Shown in pieces: positions 36,787 to 46,197 of a stretch of DNA of 64,000 bases. This stretch comes from Gammaproteobacteria bacterium HGW-Gammaproteobacteria-15 (GTDB taxonomy: Bacteria > Pseudomonadota > Gammaproteobacteria > Enterobacterales > Alteromonadaceae), in the NCBI GenBank assembly GCA_002840125.1, contig PGZF01000002.1:1-64000 (forward strand). Direction: 5' to 3'. How positions within the stretch are numbered: the first letter of the stretch is position 1; each line of letters starts with the position of its first letter. The notes beneath the pieces were generated by a model. It saw only the letters and a program-made list of their open reading frames with translations. It had not been told where the DNA came from and made no database searches. Made by a program: the position numbers and the translations under genes.

Positions 36787-38891
36787 CTGCCGTACGTATT
36801 CCATTTATACTCTCTTTAATCAGTCTGGCGTTGCAACCTTTAGTTGTAAAAGCAGCTAACAATGATAACTGGCAGCGATTACCTTCGGGTGTGTCACAAA
36901 TGGCGCATGGCGGGGTGGGTTTAATTCAAACGCCAACAGCCCGTATGGCCCCTGCCGGTGATTTATCGATAAACTATACCGATAATGAAGAGTATCGCTT
37001 ATGGTCGGTAAGCATTCAATTATTTGACTGGATGGAGTCCACGGTGCGCTACACTGATGTACGTACCCAGTTATATAGCCCTTTTCCTGGCTTTAGTGGT
37101 GATCAAACCTTAAAGGATAAGGGTATAGACGTTAAGTTTCGTTTACTGCAAGAAAGTACCTATTTGCCTCAGGTAGCGGTAGGTTTTAGGGATTTTGGCG
37201 GTACCGGCTTTTTTGAAAGTGAATTTATCAGCTTAAGCAAAAAGTGGGGTGATTTTGATTTTCATCTCGGTATGGGCTGGGGCTATTTAGGTAACAGTGG
37301 TAATACTAAAAACCCGTTTTGTGAGCTAAAAGACAGTTTCTGCAGCAGGCCCGGTGGCTATAGCGGGCAAGGCGGTAAAATAGATTATGACCAGTTTTTT
37401 AAAGGCCCTGCGGCATTATTTGCTGGAATTGAGTACCAGACCTCCTGGCAACCCCTGCGCTTAAAACTGGAGTATGAGGGTAATGACTATCAAAACGACA
37501 GAGCTGGCGAGCTTGAACAAGATAGCCGCTGGAATGTCGGCGCAGTGTATCGCTGGAAAGACTTTAACTTTGATATAAATTACCAACGCGGCAATACCCT
37601 GGGTTTTGGTGTGCATTACGCGATGAACCTACACAGTATTCGCCAGGTTAAAGTTAAGCCGGCGCCGCGTATTATCCCCGAGCAGTTAGATGCCAATAAA
37701 CAAATTACTGACCGTGATGCCTTGCCCAGAGCATTATTTATGGAAGCAGGTTTTGTATTGCGCTCGTCTCAGATGACAGATGATGAGTTTGTATTGTATG
37801 GCCAGCAGGTATCTTACCGTGACCATGATGAGGCGATTGAGCGTATAGGCCGGATTTTAGCCACAGAGGTACCAGCCAATATTAAGACTTACCGTATAGT
37901 AACCTATGCAGGCAACCTGCCAATGGTAGAAACGGTGGTGGATGCAGAGCAGTTTATTAGTGCTGCCCGTTATGATTCGTTACATAGTAACGTTAAATCA
38001 ACCTATGTACGCCAGCAGCCAGAGCCCCGAACGCTTGGTTTGACCAAGTTGCCGGATCTGACCGGTTTTTATACCGGTGTTGAAACATTCTGGATCCAAA
38101 CTTTTGGTAACCCTGAAGCTTTTTATATGTATCAGGGCGGCGTATTTGCTAATGCTGGTTACAAGTTAACCAGCAATTTTAGTATTAACGGTGCGGCAAA
38201 AATAACCTTGCTGGAGAACTTTGATAAATTTAATTATAAAGTTGATGCGCAGAATACACCGTTACCCAGGGTGCGTACTTATATTCGTGAGTATGTAACC
38301 CGCAGTAAGGTAACAATGGAGAACCTGTATTTGCAATGGCAGGACCAGATAGTACCGGACATTTATGGCCAGGTTTATGGCGGTTATCTGGAGACTATGT
38401 TTGGTGGTGTTGGCGGCGAAGTATTATACCGCCCGGTAGATGCTAACTTTGCTATTGGTCTTGACGTTAACTATGTACGCCAGCGCTCTTATGAGAATGA
38501 CCTGGACTTCTTTGACTATAAAACCTTTACCGGCCACGTGAACGTGTACTGGAAGCCGGAGTTTTTGCCTGACTCTCAGCTGACGTTTAATATTGGCCAG
38601 TTTTTGGCAAAAGACCGTGGCGTAAATGTCGATTTTGCCAAGCGCTTTGATAGCGGTATCATAGTGGGCGCTTATGCGGCTATTACCAATGTATCGTCAG
38701 CGGAATATGGCGAAGGCAGCTTTACCAAAGGCTTTTATTTATCAATACCCTTCGATTTATTCTCACTGCGCCCGGCAACCGGCCGTGGTCGCTTACCCTG
38801 GATACCGATTGCCAGAGATGGTGGCCAGTCGCTTAACCGGCCTAATACGTTGATTAACGCCACTGAACAACGCTCACCATTCTACGACTAA
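36783..38891 (+). CDS. yjbH: YjbH/GfcD-family outer-membrane protein
   Basis: The 702-residue protein has a signal peptide (about 1-24) and the YjbH start GGVGLIQTPTARMAPAGDLS (about 43-62). Many alternating aromatic and polar stretches typical of beta strands follow, such as VAVGFRDFGGTGFFESEFISL. The C-terminus is a second barrel-like part. YjbH proteins are predicted outer-membrane channels for exopolysaccharide. It ends the operon and is followed by a strong hairpin. The locus therefore has two outer-membrane systems, OtnA and YjbFGH. Confidence 0.88.
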   Translation: MTAVRIPFILSLISLALQPLVVKAANNDNWQRLPSGVSQMAHGGVGLIQTPTARMAPAGDLSINYTDNEEYRLWSVSIQLFDWMESTVRYTDVRTQLYSPFPGFSGDQTLKDKGIDVKFRLLQESTYLPQVAVGFRDFGGTGFFESEFISLSKKWGDFDFHLGMGWGYLGNSGNTKNPFCELKDSFCSRPGGYSGQGGKIDYDQFFKGPAALFAGIEYQTSWQPLRLKLEYEGNDYQNDRAGELEQDSRWNVGAVYRWKDFNFDINYQRGNTLGFGVHYAMNLHSIRQVKVKPAPRIIPEQLDANKQITDRDALPRALFMEAGFVLRSSQMTDDEFVLYGQQVSYRDHDEAIERIGRILATEVPANIKTYRIVTYAGNLPMVETVVDAEQFISAARYDSLHSNVKSTYVRQQPEPRTLGLTKLPDLTGFYTGVETFWIQTFGNPEAFYMYQGGVFANAGYKLTSNFSINGAAKITLLENFDKFNYKVDAQNTPLPRVRTYIREYVTRSKVTMENLYLQWQDQIVPDIYGQVYGGYLETMFGGVGGEVLYRPVDANFAIGLDVNYVRQRSYENDLDFFDYKTFTGHVNVYWKPEFLPDSQLTFNIGQFLAKDRGVNVDFAKRFDSGIIVGAYAAITNVSSAEYGEGSFTKGFYLSIPFDLFSLRPATGRGRLPWIPIARDGGQSLNRPNTLINATEQRSPFYD

Positions 38892-38921
38892 ACCCTGAGG
38901 TTTAGCTTGGCAGAAAAAACC

Positions 38922-38946
38922 AAACGGGAAGCCTGGCTTCCCGTTT
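38922..38946. terminator. Bidirectional terminator between yjbH and the GGDEF gene
   Basis: AAACGGGAAG (38922-38931) pairs with CTTCCCGTTT (38937-38946) around a short loop, and A and T runs flank it on both sides. Both genes converge here. The last base coincides with the stop codon of the minus-strand gene. Confidence 0.85.
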
Positions 38947-40460
38947 TACTGTGCGGCGATAATAAACTGGTTACGCCCGTTAGCTTTGGCTTTATACAAT
39001 GCCTTGTCGGCGGCGCTGATAAAGTCGGCGCTGGTGCTGTGTTTATTGGGAGTACTGGTGGCAATGCCTATGCTGGCAGTGACAATACTGGCAATATCAG
39101 ATTGCTGATGCTCAATGGCCAGTTCTGTTAGTTGTTGCTGTATTTGCTTAGCCATCTGTGTGCATGCCTCGGTGTCGCTGCCGGGCAGGATAATAGCGAA
39201 TTCTTCACCACCGTAGCGCGCTGCCAGTTCGCCATTACGGCGGGGTAGCTTATCCAGAGCCTGGGCAATGCACTTTAATGCATCGTCACCGGCCTGATGG
39301 CCGTAGTGATCGTTATAGAGTTTAAAGCGGTCGATGTCGAGCAACAGCAGGCCCAGCGGTAAGTTATTGCGGGCACAGCGTTGTAGTTCATTTTGTAGGC
39401 TGGTATCAAACTGGCGCCGGTTGGCAATGCCGGTGAGGCCGTCCTGACCCGCTTGTTTTTGCAGTTCCAGATTAGCTTGTAGTAGTTGCTGCTGCATCTG
39501 CTGTAATGAGCGCCGGTAACTAACATTTTGTAAGGTGTTGGCGATCATTTCGCCTACCAGTTTCATCCGGCGTAAATCATTGCTGGTCCAGTTGCGTTGT
39601 CGCGATACCATGTCGCAACCAACAAAGCCGCTGAGTTTGTCATTATTGAGCATGGCGCAGCATAGTACCGACTGGATATCTTCAGCGATAAACTCTTGCT
39701 GTTCTGCTGCCGCTTCTGCCGGCAGGCTGGCGACATCATTAACAGCAAACACCAGATCCTGTTGTATTTTTTGGCAAAAGTATGGCATCGCCTGCTGTGG
39801 AATTTGTTGCAGTTTCGCCTTGTGTGAACTGATGCCGTTACGTACCCATTCATGCGTGTTGCTCATTGCAGTTAAGTCGGCATTGAATAAAAAAACGTAG
39901 CTGCGATCGGCATGGCAAAACTCGCCGATAGCAGCCAGTGCATCCTCAATATGCTGATCGAGTTTATCGTCCTGTACGTTGATTAGCTGGGTAGAGATAA
40001 GTGACATTAGTTTGTCAAAAGCCAGCGCTTCTTCTATTTCTGCTTGTTCTGGCAGCAATGCCGGTTGCAATGGCACCACGGTGTTTAATGCCATAGGTTG
40101 CAATGTAACCAGATTAATACTGTGCAGTGTAAACGATAGCGCAACGCTGGTACTTTGCAGCAGTAGCGGGTTGTCGTAGTTATTCAGCTGGATCAGCTGC
40201 TGTAGCGCCGTGCCGCTTAATGCCAATAACAAAGGGTTGTGCAGTAAATCAAAGGCTTGTTTGTTATCTGGGTTGAGTAACGGCAGTTGCTGCAGTTGTG
40301 ATATCGATAACACATTTTGCTGCGCAGGTAGCTGGAACAGGGTTAAAGCGGTCTGGTTAGCAAATACCGCGGCTCTGGTATTTTCTTTATATAACAGCGC
40401 AATGGGCAGGGCATCAAGTACTGCCCAAAAATGGGGGAATGTAACGTCTTGTTTTGACAT
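38946..40460 (-). CDS. Diguanylate cyclase with PAS-like, GAF and GGDEF domains
   Basis: The 504-residue protein has an N-terminal PAS-like region (about 10-110) and a GAF domain (about 150-310, with HADRSYVFLF and SVLCCAMLNNDKLSGFVG). A Gln-rich coiled coil (about 315-340) precedes the GGDEF domain (about 341-500). The active-site motif is GGEEF at 417-421, so it should make cyclic di-GMP from GTP. The allosteric inhibitory site, normally RxxD five residues before the motif, reads RNGE (408-411), so product inhibition may be weakened. There are no membrane helices. Its place next to an exopolysaccharide operon suggests, but does not prove, a regulatory link. Confidence 0.93.
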   Translation of the reverse strand: MSKQDVTFPHFWAVLDALPIALLYKENTRAAVFANQTALTLFQLPAQQNVLSISQLQQLPLLNPDNKQAFDLLHNPLLLALSGTALQQLIQLNNYDNPLLLQSTSVALSFTLHSINLVTLQPMALNTVVPLQPALLPEQAEIEEALAFDKLMSLISTQLINVQDDKLDQHIEDALAAIGEFCHADRSYVFLFNADLTAMSNTHEWVRNGISSHKAKLQQIPQQAMPYFCQKIQQDLVFAVNDVASLPAEAAAEQQEFIAEDIQSVLCCAMLNNDKLSGFVGCDMVSRQRNWTSNDLRRMKLVGEMIANTLQNVSYRRSLQQMQQQLLQANLELQKQAGQDGLTGIANRRQFDTSLQNELQRCARNNLPLGLLLLDIDRFKLYNDHYGHQAGDDALKCIAQALDKLPRRNGELAARYGGEEFAIILPGSDTEACTQMAKQIQQQLTELAIEHQQSDIASIVTASIGIATSTPNKHSTSADFISAADKALYKAKANGRNQFIIAAQ

Positions 40461-40533
40461 GCCGCACTCACTTTATCGTTATACTTTACTATAACTGATT
40501 TGGTGATATTGGCAAAAATAGCGGCCTGGCGGA

Positions 40534-41556
40534 TTAGCGCCATAACGTTTTGCTCAGCTCGCTGACCTCGTCTGGGGTGTCTTGCAGCAGCCAGTTACAA
40601 ATAGCGCTGGCAACATTAGGGTAGTTTACTCTGCCGTACTGCTGTTTTTCGTTCAGCCATTTGGCAATGGCGCCGGTGCTCAGGCTGTCAGTGCGGCTGG
40701 CTAACTTTAACTGTTGTAGTGCCAGAGCATTGGATTGCTGCTCCATCTGGCCTCGTAGCGGCTTTACCATAATGTGTTTTTGCAGTTGCAGTGCTTCGCT
40801 TATCAGTTCAAAACCGGCATTACTGAGTACATGGCTGCAACGGGCTAAATCGGCTTTAAAGGCGTGCAGTGCAGGCGGATGGGTGTCAATGTGGCCGATA
40901 GAGGCTTTAGCCAGCCCCGGGCCATATAGGCTGAACTGGAACTCTGTTAACGGTTTTAGCAAGCCAATAACCTGCTGTTGATCTTCAAACGGTAAATATA
41001 CCAGCACCCGGTTAGCCTCTTTAATGGCATGTTCTGCATCATGCTCTTCATCGATGATAGGTGGCAGGATCGGTTGATTAAAATGGTGCCAGTGCAGGCC
41101 CAGTTGTATTTGTGCCGGAGCAAAATGGCGGAACATCAGGTGGGTAACCAGATTGGCATGTTCCATCGGAATTTTGTGCAGGAAAGCATACTGATGACCA
41201 AGCGCAACACTACGCTTATTTTGCTGCTTTGCGGCGTGGGCGGTAATGGGTTCAAAATCGGTCAGAACCAGATCATAGCTGCTGCAATCGAGCGTTTTAA
41301 TATCCTGCCACAGTGTTTTTACCGATGCTTGTAGCAGGGTTTGCCAGTAATTGACTTTGCCGGCTTCGGTAACAAAAGTTAAGCCACGTTTAACCTGATA
41401 ATCGCCAAACTGCTGCATATCAAACAGTTGATCTGCAGGGCGGCCAGAAAACAGGTAATCGACCTGCACCCCGGCTTTAGCCAGATATTTCCCCATGGCG
41501 CGGGCGCGGCTGATATGACCATTTCCTGTTGCCTGCACACCATAGAGAATTTTCAT
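40534..41556 (-). CDS. MJ1255/VC2487-family glycosyltransferase
   Basis: This 340-residue GT-B-like protein has an N-terminus (KILYGVQATGNGHISRARAM) diagnostic of the MJ1255/VC2487 family. DYLFSGR and LTDFEPITAHAAK follow, and a C-terminal donor domain contains HVLSNAGFELISEALQLQKHIMVKPLRGQMEQ. Family members resemble MurG-type UDP-sugar transferases, but acceptor and product are unknown. It lies 3 bases downstream of tdk on the same strand, so the two are co-transcribed. GGAG precedes the ATG. Confidence 0.87.
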   Translation of the reverse strand: MKILYGVQATGNGHISRARAMGKYLAKAGVQVDYLFSGRPADQLFDMQQFGDYQVKRGLTFVTEAGKVNYWQTLLQASVKTLWQDIKTLDCSSYDLVLTDFEPITAHAAKQQNKRSVALGHQYAFLHKIPMEHANLVTHLMFRHFAPAQIQLGLHWHHFNQPILPPIIDEEHDAEHAIKEANRVLVYLPFEDQQQVIGLLKPLTEFQFSLYGPGLAKASIGHIDTHPPALHAFKADLARCSHVLSNAGFELISEALQLQKHIMVKPLRGQMEQQSNALALQQLKLASRTDSLSTGAIAKWLNEKQQYGRVNYPNVASAICNWLLQDTPDEVSELSKTLWR

Positions 41557-41559
41557 GCT

Positions 41560-42183
41560 TTACTCCGTTGTTTTATCCTGACTGGTACTGGCCAGGGTTG
41601 TTTGGTCTTGCCATACCAGCGCTTTAAAATGTGCCCGGCACATAGAGACATAGCTTTCATTGCCGCCAATTTGCACTTGCGAGCCTTTGGTTGCCGCCTG
41701 GCCGTGTTCGTCTAACCGCACAACAAAGTTGGCTTTACGGCCACAATGGCAAATGGTTTTCAGCTCTATCAGTTTATCGGCCCAGGCCAGCAGCGCTTCG
41801 CTACCGGCAAAGGTTTCGCCTAAAAAGTCGGTACGCAGGCCAAACGCCAGCACCGGTATATTTAAATCGTCAACCACATCAGTGAGCTGGCGTACCTGGG
41901 TTTTAGACAAAAACTGGGCTTCGTCTATCAGTACACAATCTAAACGGCCTTGTGCTTTTAGCTGCTGTACATGGGCGACAAAGTTAAAGTTGTCACTAAA
42001 AATATGCGCGTCCATTGCCAGGCCAATGCGCGAGCTTACTTTGCCCAGGCCATAACGGTTGTCCAGCGCAGCGGTGTAAATAGCCACTGTCATGCCTCTT
42101 TCCTGATAGTTATACGCACTTTGCAGTAAAGAGGTTGATTTACCGGCATTCATTGCCGAGTAGTAAAAATATAATTGCGCCAT
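41560..42183 (-). CDS. tdk: Thymidine kinase (type II)
   Basis: The ATG at 42183 gives the usual [20 protein letters not shown] start; a longer frame would add five residues. The 207-residue enzyme has the P-loop in SAMNAGKST (about 9-17), VLIDEAQFL for Mg/ATP, and a zinc site from the CHCGRK Cys pair plus the Cys/His near SMCRAH. It phosphorylates thymidine with ATP in the salvage pathway. It heads a two-gene unit with the glycosyltransferase downstream. The 141-base gap to the divergent MAPEG gene should hold both promoters, but no boxes are convincing. Confidence 0.96.
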   Translation of the reverse strand: MAQLYFYYSAMNAGKSTSLLQSAYNYQERGMTVAIYTAALDNRYGLGKVSSRIGLAMDAHIFSDNFNFVAHVQQLKAQGRLDCVLIDEAQFLSKTQVRQLTDVVDDLNIPVLAFGLRTDFLGETFAGSEALLAWADKLIELKTICHCGRKANFVVRLDEHGQAATKGSQVQIGGNESYVSMCRAHFKALVWQDQTTLASTSQDKTTE

Positions 42184-42324
42184 AATATCGCTCTGCAAAA
42201 AAACATAGCGCAGTATAACAACATCACAGCCTGAAATATAAAGGCCTGAGATGACAGAATTAAGACGCTGGCATCTTTAACCGGGCTGCATTAAGCTCTG
42301 AGCAGTTTAAATTTGGAGAATAAA

Positions 42325-42744
42325 ATGGAAAAACTGATATTGCTGCCGGTATTTGTGCAGATATTGCTTACCAGTGTGGTAATGGTGTTGATGGGCAAGC
42401 GCCGTATTAAGGCGGCTAAAAATAAAGAAATTACTGTAGCCGCGTTTAAAACCATGAACCTGACCGGTGCCAATGAGCAGGTAATTGCTACCAGCCGTAA
42501 TTTTGATAATCAGTTTCAGATGCCAATGCTGTATTTATTCAGTGTGCTGTTTACGTTGCAACTGGGGTTTGCTGATCTGGGTTATGTCGTATTGGGCGCG
42601 GTGTTTGTGTTGTTGCGGGTGTTGCATACGGTAGTTCATATTGGCAGCAATAATGTGCGCTTACGTTTTAATATATTTTTACTGGGATGTCTGGCCTTAT
42701 GGCTGCTTTGGCTGCGTTTAGCCTGGCAGGTGCTGGTGGCCTGA
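42325..42744 (+). CDS. MAPEG-family membrane protein
   Basis: This 139-residue protein has four membrane helices (about 3-22, 58-78, 82-100 and 113-135). RNFDNQFQMPMLYLFSVLF and LRVLHTVVHIGSNNVRLRF match the MAPEG pattern (membrane-associated proteins in eicosanoid and glutathione metabolism). ATG at 42325 was chosen because GGAG lies at 42315-42318; a TTG four codons upstream would bury that site. Its exact role in bacteria is unknown. The next gene starts 3 bases after its stop. Confidence 0.85.
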   Translation: MEKLILLPVFVQILLTSVVMVLMGKRRIKAAKNKEITVAAFKTMNLTGANEQVIATSRNFDNQFQMPMLYLFSVLFTLQLGFADLGYVVLGAVFVLLRVLHTVVHIGSNNVRLRFNIFLLGCLALWLLWLRLAWQVLVA

Positions 42745-42747
42745 TTA

Positions 42748-43176
42748 GTGCTGGCGTATTTCTCGCTGTTTTGTAGCGGCCTGTTGGCCGCTACGTTGTT
42801 TCCGGCATCCAGTGAAGTAATGCTGCTGGCGCTGTTACAGCAAGGCTATACCCCGTTGTGGCTGTTTATTGCCGCAACAGCAGGTAACACGCTGGGCAGT
42901 TGTGTTAACTGGTATTTGGGGCTGAAGCTGCTTAATTTTCAGCATAAAAGTTGGTTTCCGTTTTCAGATGCCACCCTTGGCAGGGCACAGCAGCAGTTTC
43001 AGCGTTTTGGCAGTTGGAGTTTGTTATTTGCCTGGTTGCCGGTGGTGGGGGACCCTTTAACCTTAGTAGCCGGAGTATTGAAAGTACGCTTTACGCTATT
43101 TTTGTTGTTGGTGCTGCTGGGTAAAGCAGCACGTTACGGCATATTAATTTGGTTTGGTAACCTCTGGCTGGTGTAA
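42748..43176 (+). CDS. YqaA-family membrane protein (SNARE-associated/VTT-like)
   Basis: The 142-residue protein starts at GTG just after the MAPEG stop. The N-terminal SLFCSGLLAATLFPASSEVMLL, GNTLGSCVNWYLG (about 49-61) and FAWLPVVGDPLTLVAGVLK (about 90-108) are characteristic of YqaA, a small DedA/VTT relative. It is an inner-membrane protein, possibly a lipid or small-molecule transporter. Co-transcription with the MAPEG gene is likely. Confidence 0.88.
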   Translation: MLAYFSLFCSGLLAATLFPASSEVMLLALLQQGYTPLWLFIAATAGNTLGSCVNWYLGLKLLNFQHKSWFPFSDATLGRAQQQFQRFGSWSLLFAWLPVVGDPLTLVAGVLKVRFTLFLLLVLLGKAARYGILIWFGNLWLV

Positions 43177-43248
43177 TTATTAATGGTAAAAAGCCGCTGG
43201 ATCCGTCATCATTAGCGGTATTATTGATCCGCTGAACAGGAACCTATT

Positions 43249-43638
43249 ATGGATTATCAATTAACGGCTGAAGAGCTTAAACGCATCATCGCATTAGATG
43301 CAGAGCAGCGTTACACTTATTTTATTCAGGCGGTTGCTGATCTGGAAAAAATCTGGATTTTAACCGATGAAGACGGTTTTGTTCTGGTAAGTGCAGAAGA
43401 CGAGCGTTGTATTCCGGTATGGCCACATGCCGAGTTGGCAGAGCAGTGGATTGAAGGTGAATGGGCGCATTGTACTGCCCAGGCTGTTGATGTTGATACC
43501 TGGCTGGATAAGTGGACGTCAGGCTTAAACGGCGACGAGTTAGCTATCGCCGTGTTGCCCGATACTGATGGCCCGGGCGTGGTGGTAATGCCAGACGAGC
43601 TGGCAGAAACCCTGTTAAGTGAAATGCAGGAAGATTAA
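43249..43638 (+). CDS. DUF2750 domain protein
   Basis: This 129-residue acidic soluble protein matches the DUF2750 pattern: an N-terminal helix (AEELKRIIALDAEQRYTYFIQ), IWILTDEDGFVLVSAEDERCIPVWPH in the middle and the conserved FPT-like region NGDELAIAVLPDTDGPGVVV. Function is unknown. CAGGAACC lies before the ATG and a strong terminator follows. It appears monocistronic. Confidence 0.88.
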   Translation: MDYQLTAEELKRIIALDAEQRYTYFIQAVADLEKIWILTDEDGFVLVSAEDERCIPVWPHAELAEQWIEGEWAHCTAQAVDVDTWLDKWTSGLNGDELAIAVLPDTDGPGVVVMPDELAETLLSEMQED

Positions 43639-43666
43639 CACCTTTGCTGTTTTAGCCTGTCAAAAG

Positions 43667-43690
43667 AAGCAGCCACCGGGCTGCTTTTTT
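43667..43690 (+). terminator. Terminator after the DUF2750 gene
   Basis: AAGCAGCC (43667-43674) and GGCTGCTT (43679-43686) pair around ACCG and are followed by a T run. It lies between the convergent DUF2750 and ldhA genes and may serve both. Confidence 0.9.
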
Positions 43691-44679
43691 TAGTTTATTA
43701 ACTCATTGCCAGTGGCAGTATTACTGGCAAATGCCAGTAAGTTATCACTGGTTACCTGACAAATTTCCTGCAGGGCTTCTTTGGTAAAAAATGCCTGATG
43801 GCCGGTGATCAGTACATTAGGGAAAGTGAGCAGGCGTTTAAATACTTCGTCGTCTATAACCTGCTCTGACAGGTTTTCAAAGAATAAATCGGCTTCCTGC
43901 TCGTAGACATCTAAGCCCAGATAGCCAATTTTGCGGTTTTTCAGCCCGGCTATTACCGCCTTGCTGTCTATCAGTGCGCCGCGGCTGGTGTTTATTAACA
44001 TTACGCCATCTTTCATGCTGCCAATACTGTAGTGGTTAATAAGATGCTTTGTATCGGGTGTAAGCGGGCAGTGCAGGCTGACAATGTCGCTTTGGGCATA
44101 CAGCTCGGCCAGGGGCACATAACGCCCGCCCAGCTCAGTAATTAATGGGTTTTGTACAATGTCGTGGCACAGTAACTGGCAGCCAAAGCCACGCAGTATG
44201 CGCGCTGTGGCAAGACCAATACGGCCGGTACCAATTAAACCGACTGTTTTGCCAAACAGGTTAAAACCAAGCAGGCCATCCAGCGCAAAGTTATCGTCGC
44301 GTACCCGGTTGTAGGCTTTATGCAGTTTACGGTTGAGGCACAGCATCATACCGATAGCATGCTCGGCTACAGCTTCGGGTGAATAAGCCGGTACCCGTGA
44401 TACCCTAATACCAAGCACTTTGGCTGCGTCCAGATCAACGTTGTTAAAACCGGCGCAGCGCAGCGCTATCATCTCAATACCGAGTTCTGATAACTGCTGC
44501 AATACCTCAGCATCCAGCTCGTCGTTAACAAATACGCACACGGCATGGCTGCCTGCGGCAAGTTTAACACTGTCTTTATTTAACCTGATTTCGTGGTAGC
44601 TAAATTGCAAGCTACGGTCAGCCCACTGGCTAAAGCCGTCTCTGTCATACTTTTTTGCGCTAAATACGGCAACTTTCAT
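43690..44679 (-). CDS. ldhA: D-lactate dehydrogenase (2-hydroxyacid dehydrogenase)
   Basis: The ATG at 44679 gives [15 protein letters not shown], the usual LdhA start, and 329 residues, the same length as E. coli LdhA. It contains [13 protein letters not shown], the NAD site [10 protein letters not shown] (about 145-154), catalytic Arg in [10 protein letters not shown] and the His in [13 protein letters not shown]. It reduces pyruvate to D-lactate with NADH during fermentation, or oxidises D-lactate. It is a single gene, convergent with the DUF2750 gene. Confidence 0.93.
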   Translation of the reverse strand: MKVAVFSAKKYDRDGFSQWADRSLQFSYHEIRLNKDSVKLAAGSHAVCVFVNDELDAEVLQQLSELGIEMIALRCAGFNNVDLDAAKVLGIRVSRVPAYSPEAVAEHAIGMMLCLNRKLHKAYNRVRDDNFALDGLLGFNLFGKTVGLIGTGRIGLATARILRGFGCQLLCHDIVQNPLITELGGRYVPLAELYAQSDIVSLHCPLTPDTKHLINHYSIGSMKDGVMLINTSRGALIDSKAVIAGLKNRKIGYLGLDVYEQEADLFFENLSEQVIDDEVFKRLLTFPNVLITGHQAFFTKEALQEICQVTSDNLLAFASNTATGNELIN

Positions 44680-44749
44680 GGTATCTCTCCCATTATTTGC
44701 CATAGAGCTTAGCGCAAATACCAGCGCTATATTTAGCGCTGGATCAAAG

Positions 44750-45229
44750 TTACAGCAAATCTTCTATTGATTGGGCAATACTGGCAGGTTTGGTACGCGG
44801 GGCATAGCGTTTAACTACATCACCGTCTTTGTTTACCAGAAACTTGGTGAAGTTCCACTTGATAGCGCGGGTTTTCATCAGGCCCCGGGCCGAATCTTTT
44901 AAGTGTTCAAACAGTGGTGAGGCATCCGGGCCATTTACCGCCAGTTTTGCCATAACCGGAAAACTGACAGCGTAATTCAGTTCACAAAACTGCTGGATTT
45001 CATTATCGGAGCCGGGTTCCTGACCGCCAAACTGATTACAGGGAAAAGCCAGTATAACCAGGCCTTTATCCTTGTATTTTTGGTGCAGCTGTTCCAGCTC
45101 TTTATATTGTGGTGTAAAGCCGCATTGGCTGGCTGTGTTCACGACCAGCAGTACCTTACCACGATACTGGCTCAGATCTATGTCGTTACCGCTGGCATCT
45201 TTTACCTTATATTGGTGCACATTGGCCAT
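44750..45229 (-). CDS. Glutathione/thioredoxin peroxidase (BtuE-like)
   Basis: The 159-residue cytoplasmic peroxidase has the peroxidatic Cys36 in [24 protein letters not shown] with the conserved Gln and resolving-type Cys, and WNFTKFLV with the catalytic Trp/Asn. It reduces hydroperoxides, most likely with thioredoxin as the donor as in other bacterial Cys-type enzymes. AAGGAAACAGC precedes the ATG. It is divergent from the next gene across an 86-base gap. Confidence 0.93.
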   Translation of the reverse strand: MANVHQYKVKDASGNDIDLSQYRGKVLLVVNTASQCGFTPQYKELEQLHQKYKDKGLVILAFPCNQFGGQEPGSDNEIQQFCELNYAVSFPVMAKLAVNGPDASPLFEHLKDSARGLMKTRAIKWNFTKFLVNKDGDVVKRYAPRTKPASIAQSIEDLL

Positions 45230-45315
45230 GCTGTTTCCTTATTTAAGTGCTTTCAATCGTGCTGAGATCTTTGTAAGCTTTGCGCCACAGTATGTCACAG
45301 TTTTAAGTCATTAAT

Positions 45316-46197
45316 ATGTCAATTAATAGTGAGAATAACGTCGCGTTTATCGGCCTGGGCGTAATGGGCTACCCGATGGCTGGCTACCTGCAACAAAAAG
45401 GTTATCAGGTGACGGTGTATAACCGCACTGCTGCCAAGGCAGAAAAATGGGCCGCGCAATATGGCGGTGCTTATGCCGATACCCCGGCTAAAGCTGCCCA
45501 GGGTGCTTCGCTGGTGTTTATGTGCGTGGGTAATGACAACGATGTGCGCTCGGTAGTATATGGCGGGCAGGGCGTTTTAGCCGGTATGCCGCAAGGTTCC
45601 GTGTTGATTGATCATACGACTGCATCGGCCAACCTGGCCCGTGAGCTGGCACAAGCGGCAAAACAGCAGGGTATTGGCTTTTTAGATGCGCCGGTATCCG
45701 GTGGCCAGGCCGGTGCTGAAAACGGCGTGCTAACGGTAATGACCGGCGGCGAAAGTGAGGATTTTGCTAAAGCCGAAGCGGCTATTCAGTGTTACTCACG
45801 TTGCGTTAAGCTGCTTGGCCCGGCAGGCAGTGGCCAGCTGGCGAAGATGGTAAACCAGATTTGTATCGCCGGGGTGGTGCAGGGGCTGGCTGAAGCGCTG
45901 AATTTTGCCCAAAATGCCGGCTTAGACGCCGCAGCCGTGGTAGAGGTAATATCACAAGGTGCTGCTTCATCCTGGCAGATGCAAAACCGCTCGCTAACCA
46001 TGCTCGAAGGTAAATACGATTTCGGCTTTGCGGTAGATTGGATGCGCAAAGACTTAGGCATCGCGCTTAGCGAAGCGCGTGAGAACGGCAGCCATTTGCC
46101 GCTAACGGCATTAGTAGATCAGTTTTACAGCGAAGTGCAGCAAATGGGCGGCAGCCGCTGGGATACATCCAGCTTGCTGGCGAGGTTAAAGCGTTAA
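45316..46197 (+). CDS. NAD(P)-dependent beta-hydroxyacid dehydrogenase
   Basis: The 293-residue protein belongs to the 3-hydroxyisobutyrate dehydrogenase/tartronate semialdehyde reductase family. It has the dinucleotide site FIGLGVMGYPMAGYL (about 10-24), DAPVSGGQAGAENG (about 125-138) and the catalytic Lys in GSGQLAKMVNQ. A true mmsB for valine breakdown exists at 62651, so this paralogue probably has another substrate, such as a succinic semialdehyde reductase-type role. No clear ribosome site precedes the ATG. Its last 12 bases overlap the end of the convergent RES toxin gene. Confidence 0.87.
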   Translation: MSINSENNVAFIGLGVMGYPMAGYLQQKGYQVTVYNRTAAKAEKWAAQYGGAYADTPAKAAQGASLVFMCVGNDNDVRSVVYGGQGVLAGMPQGSVLIDHTTASANLARELAQAAKQQGIGFLDAPVSGGQAGAENGVLTVMTGGESEDFAKAEAAIQCYSRCVKLLGPAGSGQLAKMVNQICIAGVVQGLAEALNFAQNAGLDAAAVVEVISQGAASSWQMQNRSLTMLEGKYDFGFAVDWMRKDLGIALSEARENGSHLPLTALVDQFYSEVQQMGGSRWDTSSLLARLKR

